In this document: piece after piece, positions 52,731-61,772 of the stretch
Position numbering within the stretch: position 1 is the stretch's first letter
Layout: the number at the start of each line of letters is the position of its first letter
DNA from: Mobilitalea torta
GTDB taxonomy: Bacteria; Bacillota; Clostridia; Lachnospirales; Lachnospiraceae
Assembly (NCBI RefSeq): GCF_050433395.1
Contig: NZ_JBNPXH010000003.1
Coordinates: 62,001-126,000 of the forward strand
DNA length: 64,000 nt
Direction of reading: 5' to 3'
The notes under the pieces: model-generated
Database searches by the model: none
Told to the model about the DNA's origin: nothing
The model's input: the letters and a program-made list of their open reading frames with translations, nothing else
Translations under genes and position numbers: made by a program

Positions 52731-54467
52731 GTGGATGACGCGAAGATTGATAATGAGTTAAATCTGGCGCTGGACGTCCCGGAAGCAGAGAGGGAGAAGG
52801 CGGTAAATCTTAACGTAGGATATACTCCGGATACGAACCGGTGGGAGTTGATTGTAAAATACACCGGCACTCTGGAGAGAGTAAGGCAAGAGCTTCAAAT
52901 ATCCGCGGTGGAGCTGTCCAATCAATATGCCATCATTACCATTCCTCAGTATCTCATCAGCCGGTTATCGGAGTATAGCGAGATCGAATATATAGAAAAG
53001 CCAAAACGGCTCTTCTATGAGGTCAACGAGGGGCGGACAGCCTCCTGCATCAATCCGGTTCAAACCGCCAGCAGGGGACTTTTCGGAGAAGGGGTGCTGG
53101 TGGCGGTCATTGATTCCGGCATAGACTATTCCCATCCGGATTTTCGCAATGAGGACGGAACGACGCGGATTGCCGCATTATGGGATCAGACGATATCGGG
53201 GAATCCGCCTCCGGGCTATGATGCCGGCACGGTGTACACCAGGGAACAGATTAATGAAGCCCTTCTCGTACCCATGCCCCAGAGAATGGAGATCGTGCCC
53301 AGTACGGATCTTTCCGGGCATGGAACCCATGTGGCAGGAATTGCGGCAGGCAATGGCAGAGCCAGCAACGGCCTGTACCGCGGTGTGGCTTCCAGAAGCG
53401 ACCTGGTTATTGTGAAGCTGGGAGCCTCGGTGGGAGCCTCCTTTCCCCGGACCTCACAGCTGATGGAGGCTATCGACTATGTGATCAAATATGCCACGGC
53501 GGCGGGAAAGCCGGTCGCGGTCAATATCAGCTTTGGCAATAACTATGGTTCTCACACGGGAAGGACCCTGCTGGAAAGCTTCATTAACGATATTGCCATA
53601 CAGTGGAGGAGCAGCATTGTCATTGGTACGGGCAATGAAGGGGCCTCCGGAAACCATGCCCAGGGAATGCTCACCATGGGAGCCAGCCAGGTAGTGGAGC
53701 TGGCAGTCAGTGAATTTGAGTTTTCTTTGAATGTACAGATATGGAAGAATTACTATGATCATTTTGAGGTAGTTATCACCGCTCCCAATGGAACCAGGGT
53801 GGGGCCTATTCCGGAGATTCTCGGGACGCAGCAATTTCGGATCGGACAGACGGAAGTGTTCCTGTTCTATGGAGAGCCGACTCCTTATAATCCTCAGCAG
53901 GAGATTTATCTGGAGCTGATTCCGACTACAAGATATATTAATTCCGGTGTATGGCGTATCGAGCTGGTTCCCCGCCGTATCATTACGGGTGATTATGATA
54001 TGTGGCTGCCTGCCGGCGGAGTGAAGAACCCGGCGACCCGCTTTCTGATGCCTTCGGAATTCACCACCCTGACTATTCCCTCTACGGCAGAGCTGGCAGT
54101 CTCTGTCGGTGCTTATAATGCATATACGGACAGCTATGCGCCTTTTTCCGGCAGGGGATTTACCCGGAATCAGAGGACTAAGCCGGATCTGGTTGCTCCT
54201 GGGGTGAATATCAACTCCTGCGCACCGGGGGGCGGTTATGCCGTCCGTTCCGGCACTTCCATGGCAACGCCCTTTGTTGCAGGAAGTGCGGCCCTGCTCA
54301 TGCAGTGGGGAATCGTGAACGGCAATGATCCCTATCTGTATGCAGAGAAGGTGAGAGCTTATCTGATTAACGGAGCAAGGGCATTGAGAATTGAAAATGT
54401 TTACCCCAACCGGACATTGGGATATGGGGCGTTGTGTCTGGAGAATACCTTTCGGTATATAAGCTGA
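52731..54467 (+). CDS. Subtilisin-like S8 protease, Csp-type
   Basis: A 578-aa protease without a secretion signal, resembling the Csp germination proteases of clostridia. A prodomain-like N-terminus (about 1-105) precedes the catalytic domain. The triad is D128 in VIDSGIDYSHPDF, H197 in GHGTHVAGIAAG and S510 in GTSMATPFVAG. The long insertion between His and Ser (about residues 310-455), forming a jelly-roll-like block, is typical. All three residues are intact, so it is probably active. It starts with GTG; GGAG lies about ten bases upstream. It may process cortex-lytic enzymes during spore germination, though Lachnospiraceae carry several such paralogues. Confidence 0.88.
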   Translation: MDDAKIDNELNLALDVPEAEREKAVNLNVGYTPDTNRWELIVKYTGTLERVRQELQISAVELSNQYAIITIPQYLISRLSEYSEIEYIEKPKRLFYEVNEGRTASCINPVQTASRGLFGEGVLVAVIDSGIDYSHPDFRNEDGTTRIAALWDQTISGNPPPGYDAGTVYTREQINEALLVPMPQRMEIVPSTDLSGHGTHVAGIAAGNGRASNGLYRGVASRSDLVIVKLGASVGASFPRTSQLMEAIDYVIKYATAAGKPVAVNISFGNNYGSHTGRTLLESFINDIAIQWRSSIVIGTGNEGASGNHAQGMLTMGASQVVELAVSEFEFSLNVQIWKNYYDHFEVVITAPNGTRVGPIPEILGTQQFRIGQTEVFLFYGEPTPYNPQQEIYLELIPTTRYINSGVWRIELVPRRIITGDYDMWLPAGGVKNPATRFLMPSEFTTLTIPSTAELAVSVGAYNAYTDSYAPFSGRGFTRNQRTKPDLVAPGVNINSCAPGGGYAVRSGTSMATPFVAGSAALLMQWGIVNGNDPYLYAEKVRAYLINGARALRIENVYPNRTLGYGALCLENTFRYIS

Positions 54468-54498
54468 TAGGGAGGAATGTCCTGACGGCAGGATCGTT

Positions 54499-55665
54499 TC
54501 ATTCTTCTCCGATCAGTACCGATCTACAATAAGACAATATATTCTCAATCGCTTGTTTATTGCCCCGGTAGTAGATCCGCATCTCTTTTTTTTCCATGAT
54601 TACCAACCCCTTGGTTATCAGGGAATTCATATGATGGGAAATGGTAGCTGCCGTCAGATTAAGGTGCTTGGCAAGCTCACTTCCGTAAGCCCGCTTGTCC
54701 CTGATATAGGAAAGAATCTCGAACTTACTCTTATCACTCAAAAGCTTGAGGATCTCCAGTGCATTTAAGTCGCATTCCCGGTCTTTTAGCTGACGTGTCA
54801 TCTCCAGGGTAAAATCGTTCCCGAAAAGAATCCCGATCCAGTAAATATCCGGCTGGCAGTAGGCACCGTTGGTTTCCTCCTTTAAGCGGAGAGAGATGGT
54901 ATTTGGAAGGAAAATGCGTGGCTTGATGAGAAGCCCCAAGGGATTCTCATCAAGATTGACAGGGAGGCAGCTTTTCATAAACCTTTGAAAGTCTTCCCTC
55001 TGCTCCGGCGCATTCCAATAGCAGTAGAACTCCTCTGCTTCCTGCTCCAGCTCCTGGCGGTAACTTTCCAGTAGAGCTGCAGCCTTGGATACAAGGCGGA
55101 CAACTTCTCCTATATGCTCCTCCCTATTGAGAAATATGTCCTGCAGGCGCCATTTTTCTTCTTTGGGAATATCCGAATTCATCAGATAACGGATTACCTC
55201 GATGGGGGAAGAAAGCTTTTCCTCCGTGTCAAAAACGATGGGATTATTGTACTCTTTTAACAGATCACCAAACTTTTCACAATATTCCTTTTCAGGGAGG
55301 GAAAGCAGCACATCCCTGATTTCATGCTGTAAATAGTGGTTTATGGCATCCCCGGAAGGAAGTTCGGGGACGGGAAGGGGGGTGCTGTAAGTATCGGTAA
55401 GCAGAACATACTTTGCAAGATAATCTGTCTCCTCCGTATGGCCAAAATAAGTAATTATTTGCGCTTCGTCCTTGATAAAAAGCTTTTTAGCCTTCTTTTC
55501 AATTCGGATCAGCAGATCAAAACGATTTCTCTGCCTATCCTTTATGGCATATTTTTTGATTAATAAATCCCTTTTCTGCGCATAGTCCTGCTCCTCTGCC
55601 AGATGCATCAGCAGGGAGAATGCTTCTGGTATATATTCTATTTCCTTCGTTACAACACACTTCAT
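54499..55665 (-). CDS. ArsR-like regulator with long N-terminal domain
   Basis: A 388-aa regulator. Residues 1-290 form a mainly helical domain of unknown class. The C-terminal ~85 residues (about 300-385) are an ArsR-type winged helix (LLSDKSKFEILSYIRDKRAY, HLNLTAATISHHMNSL, YYRGNKQ). The order is the reverse of typical single-domain ArsR proteins. It is next to a broken MFS gene whose promoter carries two TTAGA-N6-TCTAA palindromes, the expected targets. The effector may be the drug that the MFS protein once exported. Confidence 0.85.
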   Translation of the reverse strand: MKCVVTKEIEYIPEAFSLLMHLAEEQDYAQKRDLLIKKYAIKDRQRNRFDLLIRIEKKAKKLFIKDEAQIITYFGHTEETDYLAKYVLLTDTYSTPLPVPELPSGDAINHYLQHEIRDVLLSLPEKEYCEKFGDLLKEYNNPIVFDTEEKLSSPIEVIRYLMNSDIPKEEKWRLQDIFLNREEHIGEVVRLVSKAAALLESYRQELEQEAEEFYCYWNAPEQREDFQRFMKSCLPVNLDENPLGLLIKPRIFLPNTISLRLKEETNGAYCQPDIYWIGILFGNDFTLEMTRQLKDRECDLNALEILKLLSDKSKFEILSYIRDKRAYGSELAKHLNLTAATISHHMNSLITKGLVIMEKKEMRIYYRGNKQAIENILSYCRSVLIGEE

Positions 55666-55726
55666 CTTACCACCGTCCTTTTACTTCCCTTTGCCTCGAG
55701 CCTGTCTTCCTGCCGCACGGCAGCGG

Positions 55727-56867
55727 TTATTCAAACCTGACCCTTCGGATTGCGATATAACTAAATAATAGCACACATCCGACGGCGCTGGCTATAAAAA
55801 TTTGAGCGGTTGAAAAAATAACGGCAAGACTGCCTACGGCCAGAGAGGCCAGCGGCGCGGCGGCAGTGGCTCCGGCATTGAAGATGGAGCCGACTCTGGC
55901 CAGATACTCCGGTTCCCCAGGTATAGAGATACAAGCTGATGCCCACCATAACGCCGCTTCCAACAATGATTCCTCTTACCTGAAAATACTTCCTTATGAT
56001 GGGATAGGTAAAGGAGCCAAGTCCCATACCCAGGGTGAGAGCGATGCTGAAGATGCTTAATAAGGTACTTCCCTGTCCCATAATCTCCACAATTAGAGGT
56101 GTCTGCAGGGAACTGATCGGTATGATAAGGGCATTGATGATTACCGCCATCATGCAGAAGTTGCAGATAACGGAGCTGTTCTTCAAGTAGATAACGCCTC
56201 CCTTCAGTGTCTCGAAATATTCTCTTGCCGGGAGCTTTCCCTTGCGCAGGTTCGTTTCCTCCAGCCTCAGGAAGCTTAAGATAAAGGCGGAACCCAAAAA
56301 GGTAACGGCATCAATGAGAATTGCGGTGTGAATGCCGAAGCTTCCGATGATGAAGCCCGCCGCTCCAAGGCCGGCCAGTTGTACCACATTGCTGATCGTG
56401 GAATTGAGTGAGGTTCCGTGAGCATAATACTTTTTTTCCAGCAGCTTCGGAATAGCGGCCATGCTTGCCGGTATACGGAAGGCTTCCGCCGTGGAGATGA
56501 ACAGAGTGAAAAGCATTAATATCCATGGGTTCAGCAGATCTGCCATATAAAGAACTGCAAGCCCTGCAATTACAATTCCTCTTATGGCGTCTGTAAGTAC
56601 CATGATTTTCTTTTTACTCAGCCCCTCTACCAAAGCTCCTGCAAATGGCTGCACCAGTACGGAGGGAAGCTGGTTTGCCGCAAATACAACTGCTGACCAG
56701 GAAGCACTTCCTGTAATTGCATATACCAGCCAGGTAAATGCAATGGCATCAATGGAATCTCCAAAGCGGCTGATAATATTGGAGATAATCACCTTACAAT
56801 ATTCCTTCTGCCGGAAAATATCCTTGTAACTAATGCGTTCTTCTGTTTGGTTTTCTACATGTTCCAT
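55727..56867 (-). pseudogene. MFS efflux transporter, disrupted near the C-terminus
   Basis: The N-terminal ~318 residues read as a normal MFS_3-type transporter (EERISYKDIFRQKEY... nine to ten helices, ending GVMVGISLYLYTWG). The frame then turns into a non-hydrophobic, Arg/Cys-rich tail. The expected C-terminus (EPEYLARVGSIFNAGATAAA, AVGCVLLFSYIAI) continues in another frame from about 55915 down to 55727. About 40 residues that should sit between the two are missing, so a deletion with frameshift is the best explanation. AGAGGTG precedes the ATG. It may be a natural loss of function or an assembly error. Confidence 0.75.
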
Positions 56868-56946
56868 TCTGCACCTCTTTCTTATTTTCCTTCGCGGGAA
56901 TGGGCTGTCGAATCATGATTCCCACCCTGAAATAATTTGTGATAGC

Positions 56947-56975
56947 ATTAGAAGTGTGTCTAATATATATATCAA
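56947..56975 (-). promoter_or_regulatory. MFS promoter overlapped by operator 1
   Basis: On the minus strand: TTGATA (56975-56970), a 17-base spacer and TCTAAT (56952-56947). The palindrome TTAGA-N6-TCTAA (56948-56963) covers the spacer and -10, an ideal position for a repressor. Confidence 0.7.
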
Positions 56976-57015
56976 GTGAATGATATCATAAAATTAAATA
57001 TATGTAAATGTATAA

Positions 57016-57031
57016 TTAGATGTAAGTCTAA
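57016..57031. promoter_or_regulatory. Operator 2, TTAGA-N6-TCTAA
   Basis: Second copy of the palindrome, centred 68 bases from the first. Both have G at the inner position before TCTAA. Confidence 0.6.
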
Positions 57032-57063
57032 CAAGTGAAATTTAATTAGTTAAGGCGCGTTGC

Positions 57064-57123
57064 AAAAAGAATGCCGCAGAAGAACCGAGTCATATAACCC
57101 GATTCTCCCGCGGCATTCTTTTT
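57064..57123. terminator. Terminator of the XRE gene
   Basis: AAAAAGAATGCCGC (57064-57077) pairs exactly with 57110-57123, ending in T5 on the plus strand and with a matching T run on the minus strand. Confidence 0.85.
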
Positions 57124-57174
57124 ACAATGATCATCCATATCTTCTGATCTTGTTTATTTGTTCAGAAGTAAGCT

Positions 57175-57537
57175 TCAGCGGTCCGTTGTGCCGGAGGTTT
57201 CATTTATTTGCTGATCCTTACAGAGATTAGCCAGATAACCCCTGGCGATATCCTTGTTTACTTCGTTCAGTTTATGGTAATAGGATAAAATCCTGCGTTC
57301 ATCCTCAGTATAAGCCGGAGTTTGAGGGCGGTGCTTTGCGCTGATCTCCAATAATGCATCCGCCGACACATTATAAAACTCACAAAGCAGTTTAAAAGTC
57401 TGCAAATCCGGGAGACGAACATCATTTTCAAAATTGGACAGGACCTTGTTGCTGATGCCAATTCTTTTTGCAACAACGATCTGCATTAGCCCCATATCTT
57501 CTCTCATTTCTCGTAACTGCTGCCCCATGCTTTTCAT
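57175..57537 (-). CDS. XRE-family helix-turn-helix regulator
   Basis: A 120-aa regulator with an N-terminal Cro/CI HTH (about 5-60; LREMREDMGLMQIVVAKRIGISNKVLSNFEND) and a helical C-terminal segment. GAGGAGG lies six bases upstream of the ATG at 57537; the longer frame to 57597 lacks a site. Target genes are unknown; it is divergent from the putative small RNA. Confidence 0.88.
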   Translation of the reverse strand: MKSMGQQLREMREDMGLMQIVVAKRIGISNKVLSNFENDVRLPDLQTFKLLCEFYNVSADALLEISAKHRPQTPAYTEDERRILSYYHKLNEVNKDIARGYLANLCKDQQINETSGTTDR

Positions 57538-57615
57538 ATATAGCCTCCTCTGTCCCAATATTATAATATATTTTTCCTTCAAATTTGTAAAATCCATAAA
57601 ATATACAATTTTGAC

Positions 57616-57644
57616 TTGACAATTTCTACTATATGGAATATTAT
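57616..57644 (+). promoter_or_regulatory. Promoter of the putative small RNA
   Basis: TTGACA (57616-57621), a 17-base spacer and TATTAT (57639-57644). Transcription would begin near 57651. Confidence 0.7.
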
Positions 57645-57650
57645 CTATAT

Positions 57651-57905
57651 AAAGAGGAAAAACATCGTATTTGCTTCATTGCAGAATATCCATTTTCAAT
57701 AAAGCATAAGAGGTTTGTGTGTTCTCCTGCAAGAGAAAGAATGACCGTCGATGCCCTATTATATCTTATGCTTTATTGAAAGCAGATGCTGTATCTGCAG
57801 AGATTGCGGCATACAAGCGGCGGAGCTTCCCCAATCCCTGCTGAATGCCGCCAAAGCCCTCACCTCCTGTCCGCCGTATTAAAACGGAAGACAGGAGGCT
57901 TTTGT
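57651..57905 (+). ncRNA. Candidate structured non-coding RNA of about 255 nt
   Basis: The region between a near-consensus promoter and a strong terminator has no ORF but folds well. An 18-bp perfect stem pairs 57694-57711 (TTTCAATAAAGCATAAGA) with 57764-57781, enclosing a small TTCTC/GAGAA hairpin. Then follow a GCAGAT/ATCTGC hairpin (57782-57798) and a GCGGCAT/ATGCCGC stem (57806-57812 with 57845-57851). The transcript ends at the terminator 57863-57898. A stand-alone sRNA (6S-like or unknown class) is more likely than a riboswitch, because the aldolase gene has its own promoter. I could not match it to a known class. Confidence 0.6.
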
Positions 57906-57908
57906 TTT
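57863..57908 (+). terminator. Terminator of the putative small RNA
   Basis: CCTCCTGTC (57863-57871) pairs with GACAGGAGG (57890-57898), followed by CTTTTGTTTT. Confidence 0.85.
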
Positions 57909-57975
57909 GCGGCATAGTGTGGAACCAAAGACTGGACTGATGCCAGGCTGTGCTATCGTTGAAGGTAACAAAAAC

Positions 57976-58004
57976 TTTACATTAAACTGGATTATTGTTA
58001 TAAT
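57976..58004 (+). promoter_or_regulatory. Promoter of fba
   Basis: TTTACA (57976-57981), a 17-base spacer and TATAAT (57999-58004). Confidence 0.8.
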
Positions 58005-58061
58005 GGAGCAGCGAAAGAATAAGCAATGGCAATTAAAAATATACTTAACGGAGGACATGAC

Positions 58062-58928
58062 ATGGCATTAGTATCAGCAAAAGAAATGCTTGTAAAAGCA
58101 AAGCAGGGAAAATATGCGGTAGGTCAATTTAATATCAACAATCTGGAATGGACCAAGGCGGTTCTGTTAACCGCCCAGGAGCTGCAGTCACCGGTAATTC
58201 TCGGTGTATCGGAAGGCGCCGGCAAATATATGTGCGGCTATAAGACGGTGGTAGGCATGGTAAACGGAATGCTGGAGGAGTTAAAGATTACTGTTCCGGT
58301 AGCCCTTCACCTGGATCATGGCAGCTATGACGGCGCTCTGGCATGTATCAATGCGGGCTTCTCTTCCGTAATGTTTGATGGTTCCCATTATCCGATTGCC
58401 GAAAATATAGCAAAGACAAAAGAGCTGGTAGCACTCTGTGACAGCAAGGGCATCTCCATTGAGGCCGAAGTAGGTTCCATCGGCGGTGAGGAAGACGGCG
58501 TAGTGGGAGCAGGAGAATGTGCCGATCCCGATGAGTGCAAGGCAATTGCTGATCTTGGCGTAACCATGCTGGCAGCAGGAATTGGTAATATCCATGGAAA
58601 ATATCCTGCTAACTGGGCTGGCTTAAGCTTCGACACCCTGGATGCAATCCAGCAGAGAACCGGGGATATGCCTCTGGTTCTTCACGGAGGAACCGGAATT
58701 CCGGAGGATATGATTAAGAAGGCGATCTCTCTGGGTGTGGCTAAGATCAATGTAAATACCGAATGTCAGCTCTCCTTCCAGGAAGCCACACGTAAATATA
58801 TTGAAGAAGGAAAGGATCTGACGGGCAAGGGATTTGATCCCCGTAAGCTGTTGGCACCCGGAACAGATGCAATTAAGGCCACGGTTAAGGCTAAGATGGA
58901 ATTATTCGGTTCTGTTGGCAAGGCATAA
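58062..58928 (+). CDS. fba: Class II fructose-bisphosphate aldolase
   Basis: A 288-aa zinc aldolase cleaving fructose 1,6-bisphosphate into two triose phosphates in glycolysis. Zinc and substrate motifs are visible: VALHLDHGSYD, SVMFDGSHYP, EAEVGSIGGEEDG, GNIHGKYP and VLHGGTGIPE. The ATG at 58062 has GGAGG seven bases upstream; the in-frame ATG 36 bases earlier has no site. It is monocistronic with its own strong promoter. Confidence 0.95.
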   Translation: MALVSAKEMLVKAKQGKYAVGQFNINNLEWTKAVLLTAQELQSPVILGVSEGAGKYMCGYKTVVGMVNGMLEELKITVPVALHLDHGSYDGALACINAGFSSVMFDGSHYPIAENIAKTKELVALCDSKGISIEAEVGSIGGEEDGVVGAGECADPDECKAIADLGVTMLAAGIGNIHGKYPANWAGLSFDTLDAIQQRTGDMPLVLHGGTGIPEDMIKKAISLGVAKINVNTECQLSFQEATRKYIEEGKDLTGKGFDPRKLLAPGTDAIKATVKAKMELFGSVGKA

Positions 58929-59315
58929 TAGGTGTATCATTGAAATACGTGCATACTTAAAATAGCTGCATGAAGAAAATGGGATATAAATAGGGCATGT
59001 TACATGGGAATATGGCTTGTTCTCTGCCGGATGGGCAGATAATAGACAAATTTTCCGGTGTGACATGCCTTTTCCGGTCTATGGTGTCTGCCCTGAACTC
59101 CCATACGGCGTATAAAAGGAAAGGAAAGAAATATTGAAATTCTACATAAATAGAATGAAATCTGATGAATAGATTTAAAAGAATAATTTGATATATGGAA
59201 AGAACCAACTGAGTTTCCAGCAGATACCACATGAATTCCTCAGAAATATGTTATATAATAAGTGCGTAACATATTTAACAATTATGTAACAATTGAACCT
59301 ACATAAGGAGGAACC
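58929..59315. other. Intergenic region with alternative hairpins
   Basis: 387 bases between fba and the NlpC/P60 gene. A nested stem pairs GGCATGTTACA (58994-59004) with 59059-59069 and encloses TCTGCC/GGCAGA; TTTT follows, so it may terminate fba. GGGCAGATAATAGAC (59033-59047) can instead pair with 59077-59093, which would disrupt the first structure. No ORF is supported. Confidence 0.5.
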
Positions 59316-60485
59316 ATGGTATCAGTACGTAAGATGGCAACATGCATACTAGTAGGAGCCCTGACCTTTGCAGCACAGAATGAAACCGCAAAAGCAACAG
59401 AGACCCCGGTTGCGGGGATTAATTTGATATTGCAGGATTATTATGCCGGATCCGAGGATTACAAGCTGGCGATGCCGGCCCTGTTGGCTGCAGTTTCAGC
59501 GAGCCAGAATATCCCGGAAGAACAGGATATAAAACTTGCATTTGCCAATGTAAACAATTATGTGAATATAAGAAGCGAAGCAAATGAAAAGAGTAAGATA
59601 CTGGGCAAGCTGTACAAGGACAGTGCGGCAACCATTCTTGATGAGGAGGACGGCTGGTACCGGGTTAAGTCGGGCAGCGTCACAGGCTATATCAAAGGGG
59701 ATTATCTGATAACCGGGAAAGAGGCGGAAGAATTTTCTGAAAAGACGGGAGAGACAATTGCTGCCGTAACAACCACAACCCTGCGTGTGAGGGAGAATGC
59801 CAGTATCGAATCGGCAACACTTACTCTGATTCCCATCGAAGGGGAATATAAGGTTGTCGAGGAAGCAGAGGAGTGGGTCAAAATTGTAATTGACGAGACC
59901 GTGGCAGGTTATGTCTCCAGAGAGTACGTTGAATTATCCAAGATATATGATGAAGCGATCTCAATTGAGGAGGAGCAGGCCGAGTTGGCCAAGCAGCAGG
60001 CATATAACTCCCGGACGGCTTCAGGACAGGGGAATGGCAGCAGCGGGGGCCAGTCCGGCGGATCCTCCGGCAGCACCTCGTCGGGGAACAGCAACTCCGG
60101 CAGCAGCGCAGGAAATACCACCTCTCTTCGTCAGAAAATCGTAAATTATGCCCTCAAGTTTGAAGGGAACCCCTATGTATGGGGAGGAACCAGCCTGACC
60201 AGAGGAGCGGATTGTTCCGGTTTCATTCAGTCGGTGTTTGAAGACTTCGGTATTTATGTTCCGAGGACCTCAAGAGCACAGGCATCCAGCGGAAAAAGAA
60301 TCAGCATGAGCGATATCAGGCCGGGAGATCTGATTTTCTATAGGAAAAACGGCGTCATTAACCATGTTGCGCTGTATATTGGCAATGGTAAGGTTATTGG
60401 TGCGAAAAGCTCCGGAGAAGGTATCCGGATTACCCGTTATAATTACAGAACGCCTTACAAGGCGGTAAGATATGTGAATAATTAA
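59316..60485 (+). CDS. Secreted NlpC/P60 peptidoglycan hydrolase with two SH3b domains
   Basis: A 389-aa exported enzyme. A signal peptide (about 1-29) is followed by two bacterial SH3 domains (about 75-135 and 148-208; VNIRSEANEKSKILGKL and LRVRENASIESATL), a Ser/Gly-rich linker (about 230-270) and an NlpC/P60 domain (about 275-389). Catalytic Cys is C300 in GADCSGF and His is H350 in NHVALYIG. It would cut peptide stems in the cell wall. AAGGAGG precedes the ATG. Length and domain order are typical of clostridial wall hydrolases. Confidence 0.93.
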   Translation: MVSVRKMATCILVGALTFAAQNETAKATETPVAGINLILQDYYAGSEDYKLAMPALLAAVSASQNIPEEQDIKLAFANVNNYVNIRSEANEKSKILGKLYKDSAATILDEEDGWYRVKSGSVTGYIKGDYLITGKEAEEFSEKTGETIAAVTTTTLRVRENASIESATLTLIPIEGEYKVVEEAEEWVKIVIDETVAGYVSREYVELSKIYDEAISIEEEQAELAKQQAYNSRTASGQGNGSSGGQSGGSSGSTSSGNSNSGSSAGNTTSLRQKIVNYALKFEGNPYVWGGTSLTRGADCSGFIQSVFEDFGIYVPRTSRAQASSGKRISMSDIRPGDLIFYRKNGVINHVALYIGNGKVIGAKSSGEGIRITRYNYRTPYKAVRYVNN

Positions 60486-60528
60486 AAAATGATGCCGATG
60501 AAAGTTGTCGGTACCCATTACATAAAGG

Positions 60529-60572
60529 GGAGTCTGCCGTATCCGGTGAGGAAACGGCGGACTCCTTATTTT
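60529..60572 (+). terminator. Terminator after the NlpC/P60 gene
   Basis: A 12-bp stem (60529-60540 with 60554-60565) followed by TTATTTT. Confidence 0.8.
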
Positions 60573-60753
60573 AGCGGGACCGCAGGCGAAGCGGTCACGG
60601 AAAGCAGGATAAAATTATGTTTCGCTACTAGACAAAAACGGTGTATTTGAATTATAGTATTATAAAAGAGATGTCTTTGACACATTGATTATAATATCGG
60701 AATAAAATGAAGAAGATTGCTTCCGGTCATTTCATACTGAAGGAGGATACGAT

Positions 60754-61563
60754 ATGGATTGGTTTACAAATTTAGATCCGGTGCTGCAGGCATTGCTGGC
60801 GACTCTGTTCACCTGGTTTGTAACGGCATTAGGAGCAGCAACAGTATTTGTATTTAAGAGCATTAATAAAAAGGTATTGAACGGTATGCTGGGATTTGCC
60901 GCCGGAGTTATGATCGCTGCCAGCTTCTGGTCACTGTTAGCTCCCGCCATCGACATGGCGGAAGAAGCGGGGATGATTGCATGGGTGCCGGCTGTGGCAG
61001 GTTTTCTGGCAGGAGGGGGATTCCTGTGGTTGGTGGACGTGCTGATGCCTCATCTGCATATCGGTGAAAATGAGGAGCCGGAAGGGGTAAAGACCAGCTG
61101 GAAGAGAAGTGTTCTTCTTGTTCTGGCAATTACATTGCATAATATTCCGGAAGGGTTGGCTGTGGGTGTAGCTTTCGGAGCGGTTGCTTCTAATTTTCCT
61201 GCTGCATCCCTGGCAGGAGCGGTGGCCCTTGCCCTGGGTATCGGGTTGCAGAACTTTCCGGAGGGAGCCGCGGTATCCGTGCCCCTGCGAAGAGAGGGAT
61301 TAAGCCGTTGGAAAAGCTTTGTTTACGGGCAGGCTTCGGGGATTGTGGAGCCCATGGCAGGCGTACTGGGAGCGGTAGCGGTGGTTGTCATGAAGCCGAT
61401 TCTTCCCTATGCATTGTCCTTTGCTGCCGGAGCAATGATCTATGTTGTGGTAGAGGAGCTGATCCCGGAAGCGCAGCAGGAGAAGCATCATTCCAATGTG
61501 GGAACCATAGGAGCTATGCTGGGATTTGCCGTGATGATGCTGTTGGATGTAGCGTTGGGGTAG
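60754..61563 (+). CDS. ZIP-family divalent metal transporter
   Basis: A 269-aa membrane transporter with about eight helices. The ZIP metal site is clear: helix IV ITLHNIPEGLAVG and helix V IGLQNFPEGAAVSVPL, each with His/Asn-x-Pro-Glu-Gly. It would import zinc or other divalent metals. GAAGGAGG precedes the ATG. It is monocistronic, with a very strong terminator downstream. Confidence 0.94.
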   Translation: MDWFTNLDPVLQALLATLFTWFVTALGAATVFVFKSINKKVLNGMLGFAAGVMIAASFWSLLAPAIDMAEEAGMIAWVPAVAGFLAGGGFLWLVDVLMPHLHIGENEEPEGVKTSWKRSVLLVLAITLHNIPEGLAVGVAFGAVASNFPAASLAGAVALALGIGLQNFPEGAAVSVPLRREGLSRWKSFVYGQASGIVEPMAGVLGAVAVVVMKPILPYALSFAAGAMIYVVVEELIPEAQQEKHHSNVGTIGAMLGFAVMMLLDVALG

Positions 61564-61684
61564 ATAGAAACATGGTATCATGCCGGCAGACATGATACCG
61601 CGCCGGAGCGAAGCGCAGTAAGCATCCTGGCACGGAGTGCCGTACCATGGACGCTTGCGGACATGGTATTATAGGATGATAAAG

Positions 61685-61743
61685 GGCTGCTGTCCAGGAC
61701 GTTATAACGTTGTAATAACGTCCTGGACAGCAGCCTCTTTTTG
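61685..61743 (+). terminator. Very strong terminator after the ZIP gene
   Basis: A 21-bp perfect stem (61685-61705 with 61715-61735) followed by TCTTTTT. It also lies downstream of the minus-strand OadG-like gene. Confidence 0.9.
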
Positions 61744-61772
61744 TCAGCTGAAATCAGCTAATTCTTATTCCG

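Noticed and set aside
57651..57905. Riboswitch controlling fba
   Set aside because: A strong terminator closes the RNA and fba has a separate near-consensus promoter at 57976-58004; no known aptamer core was recognised.
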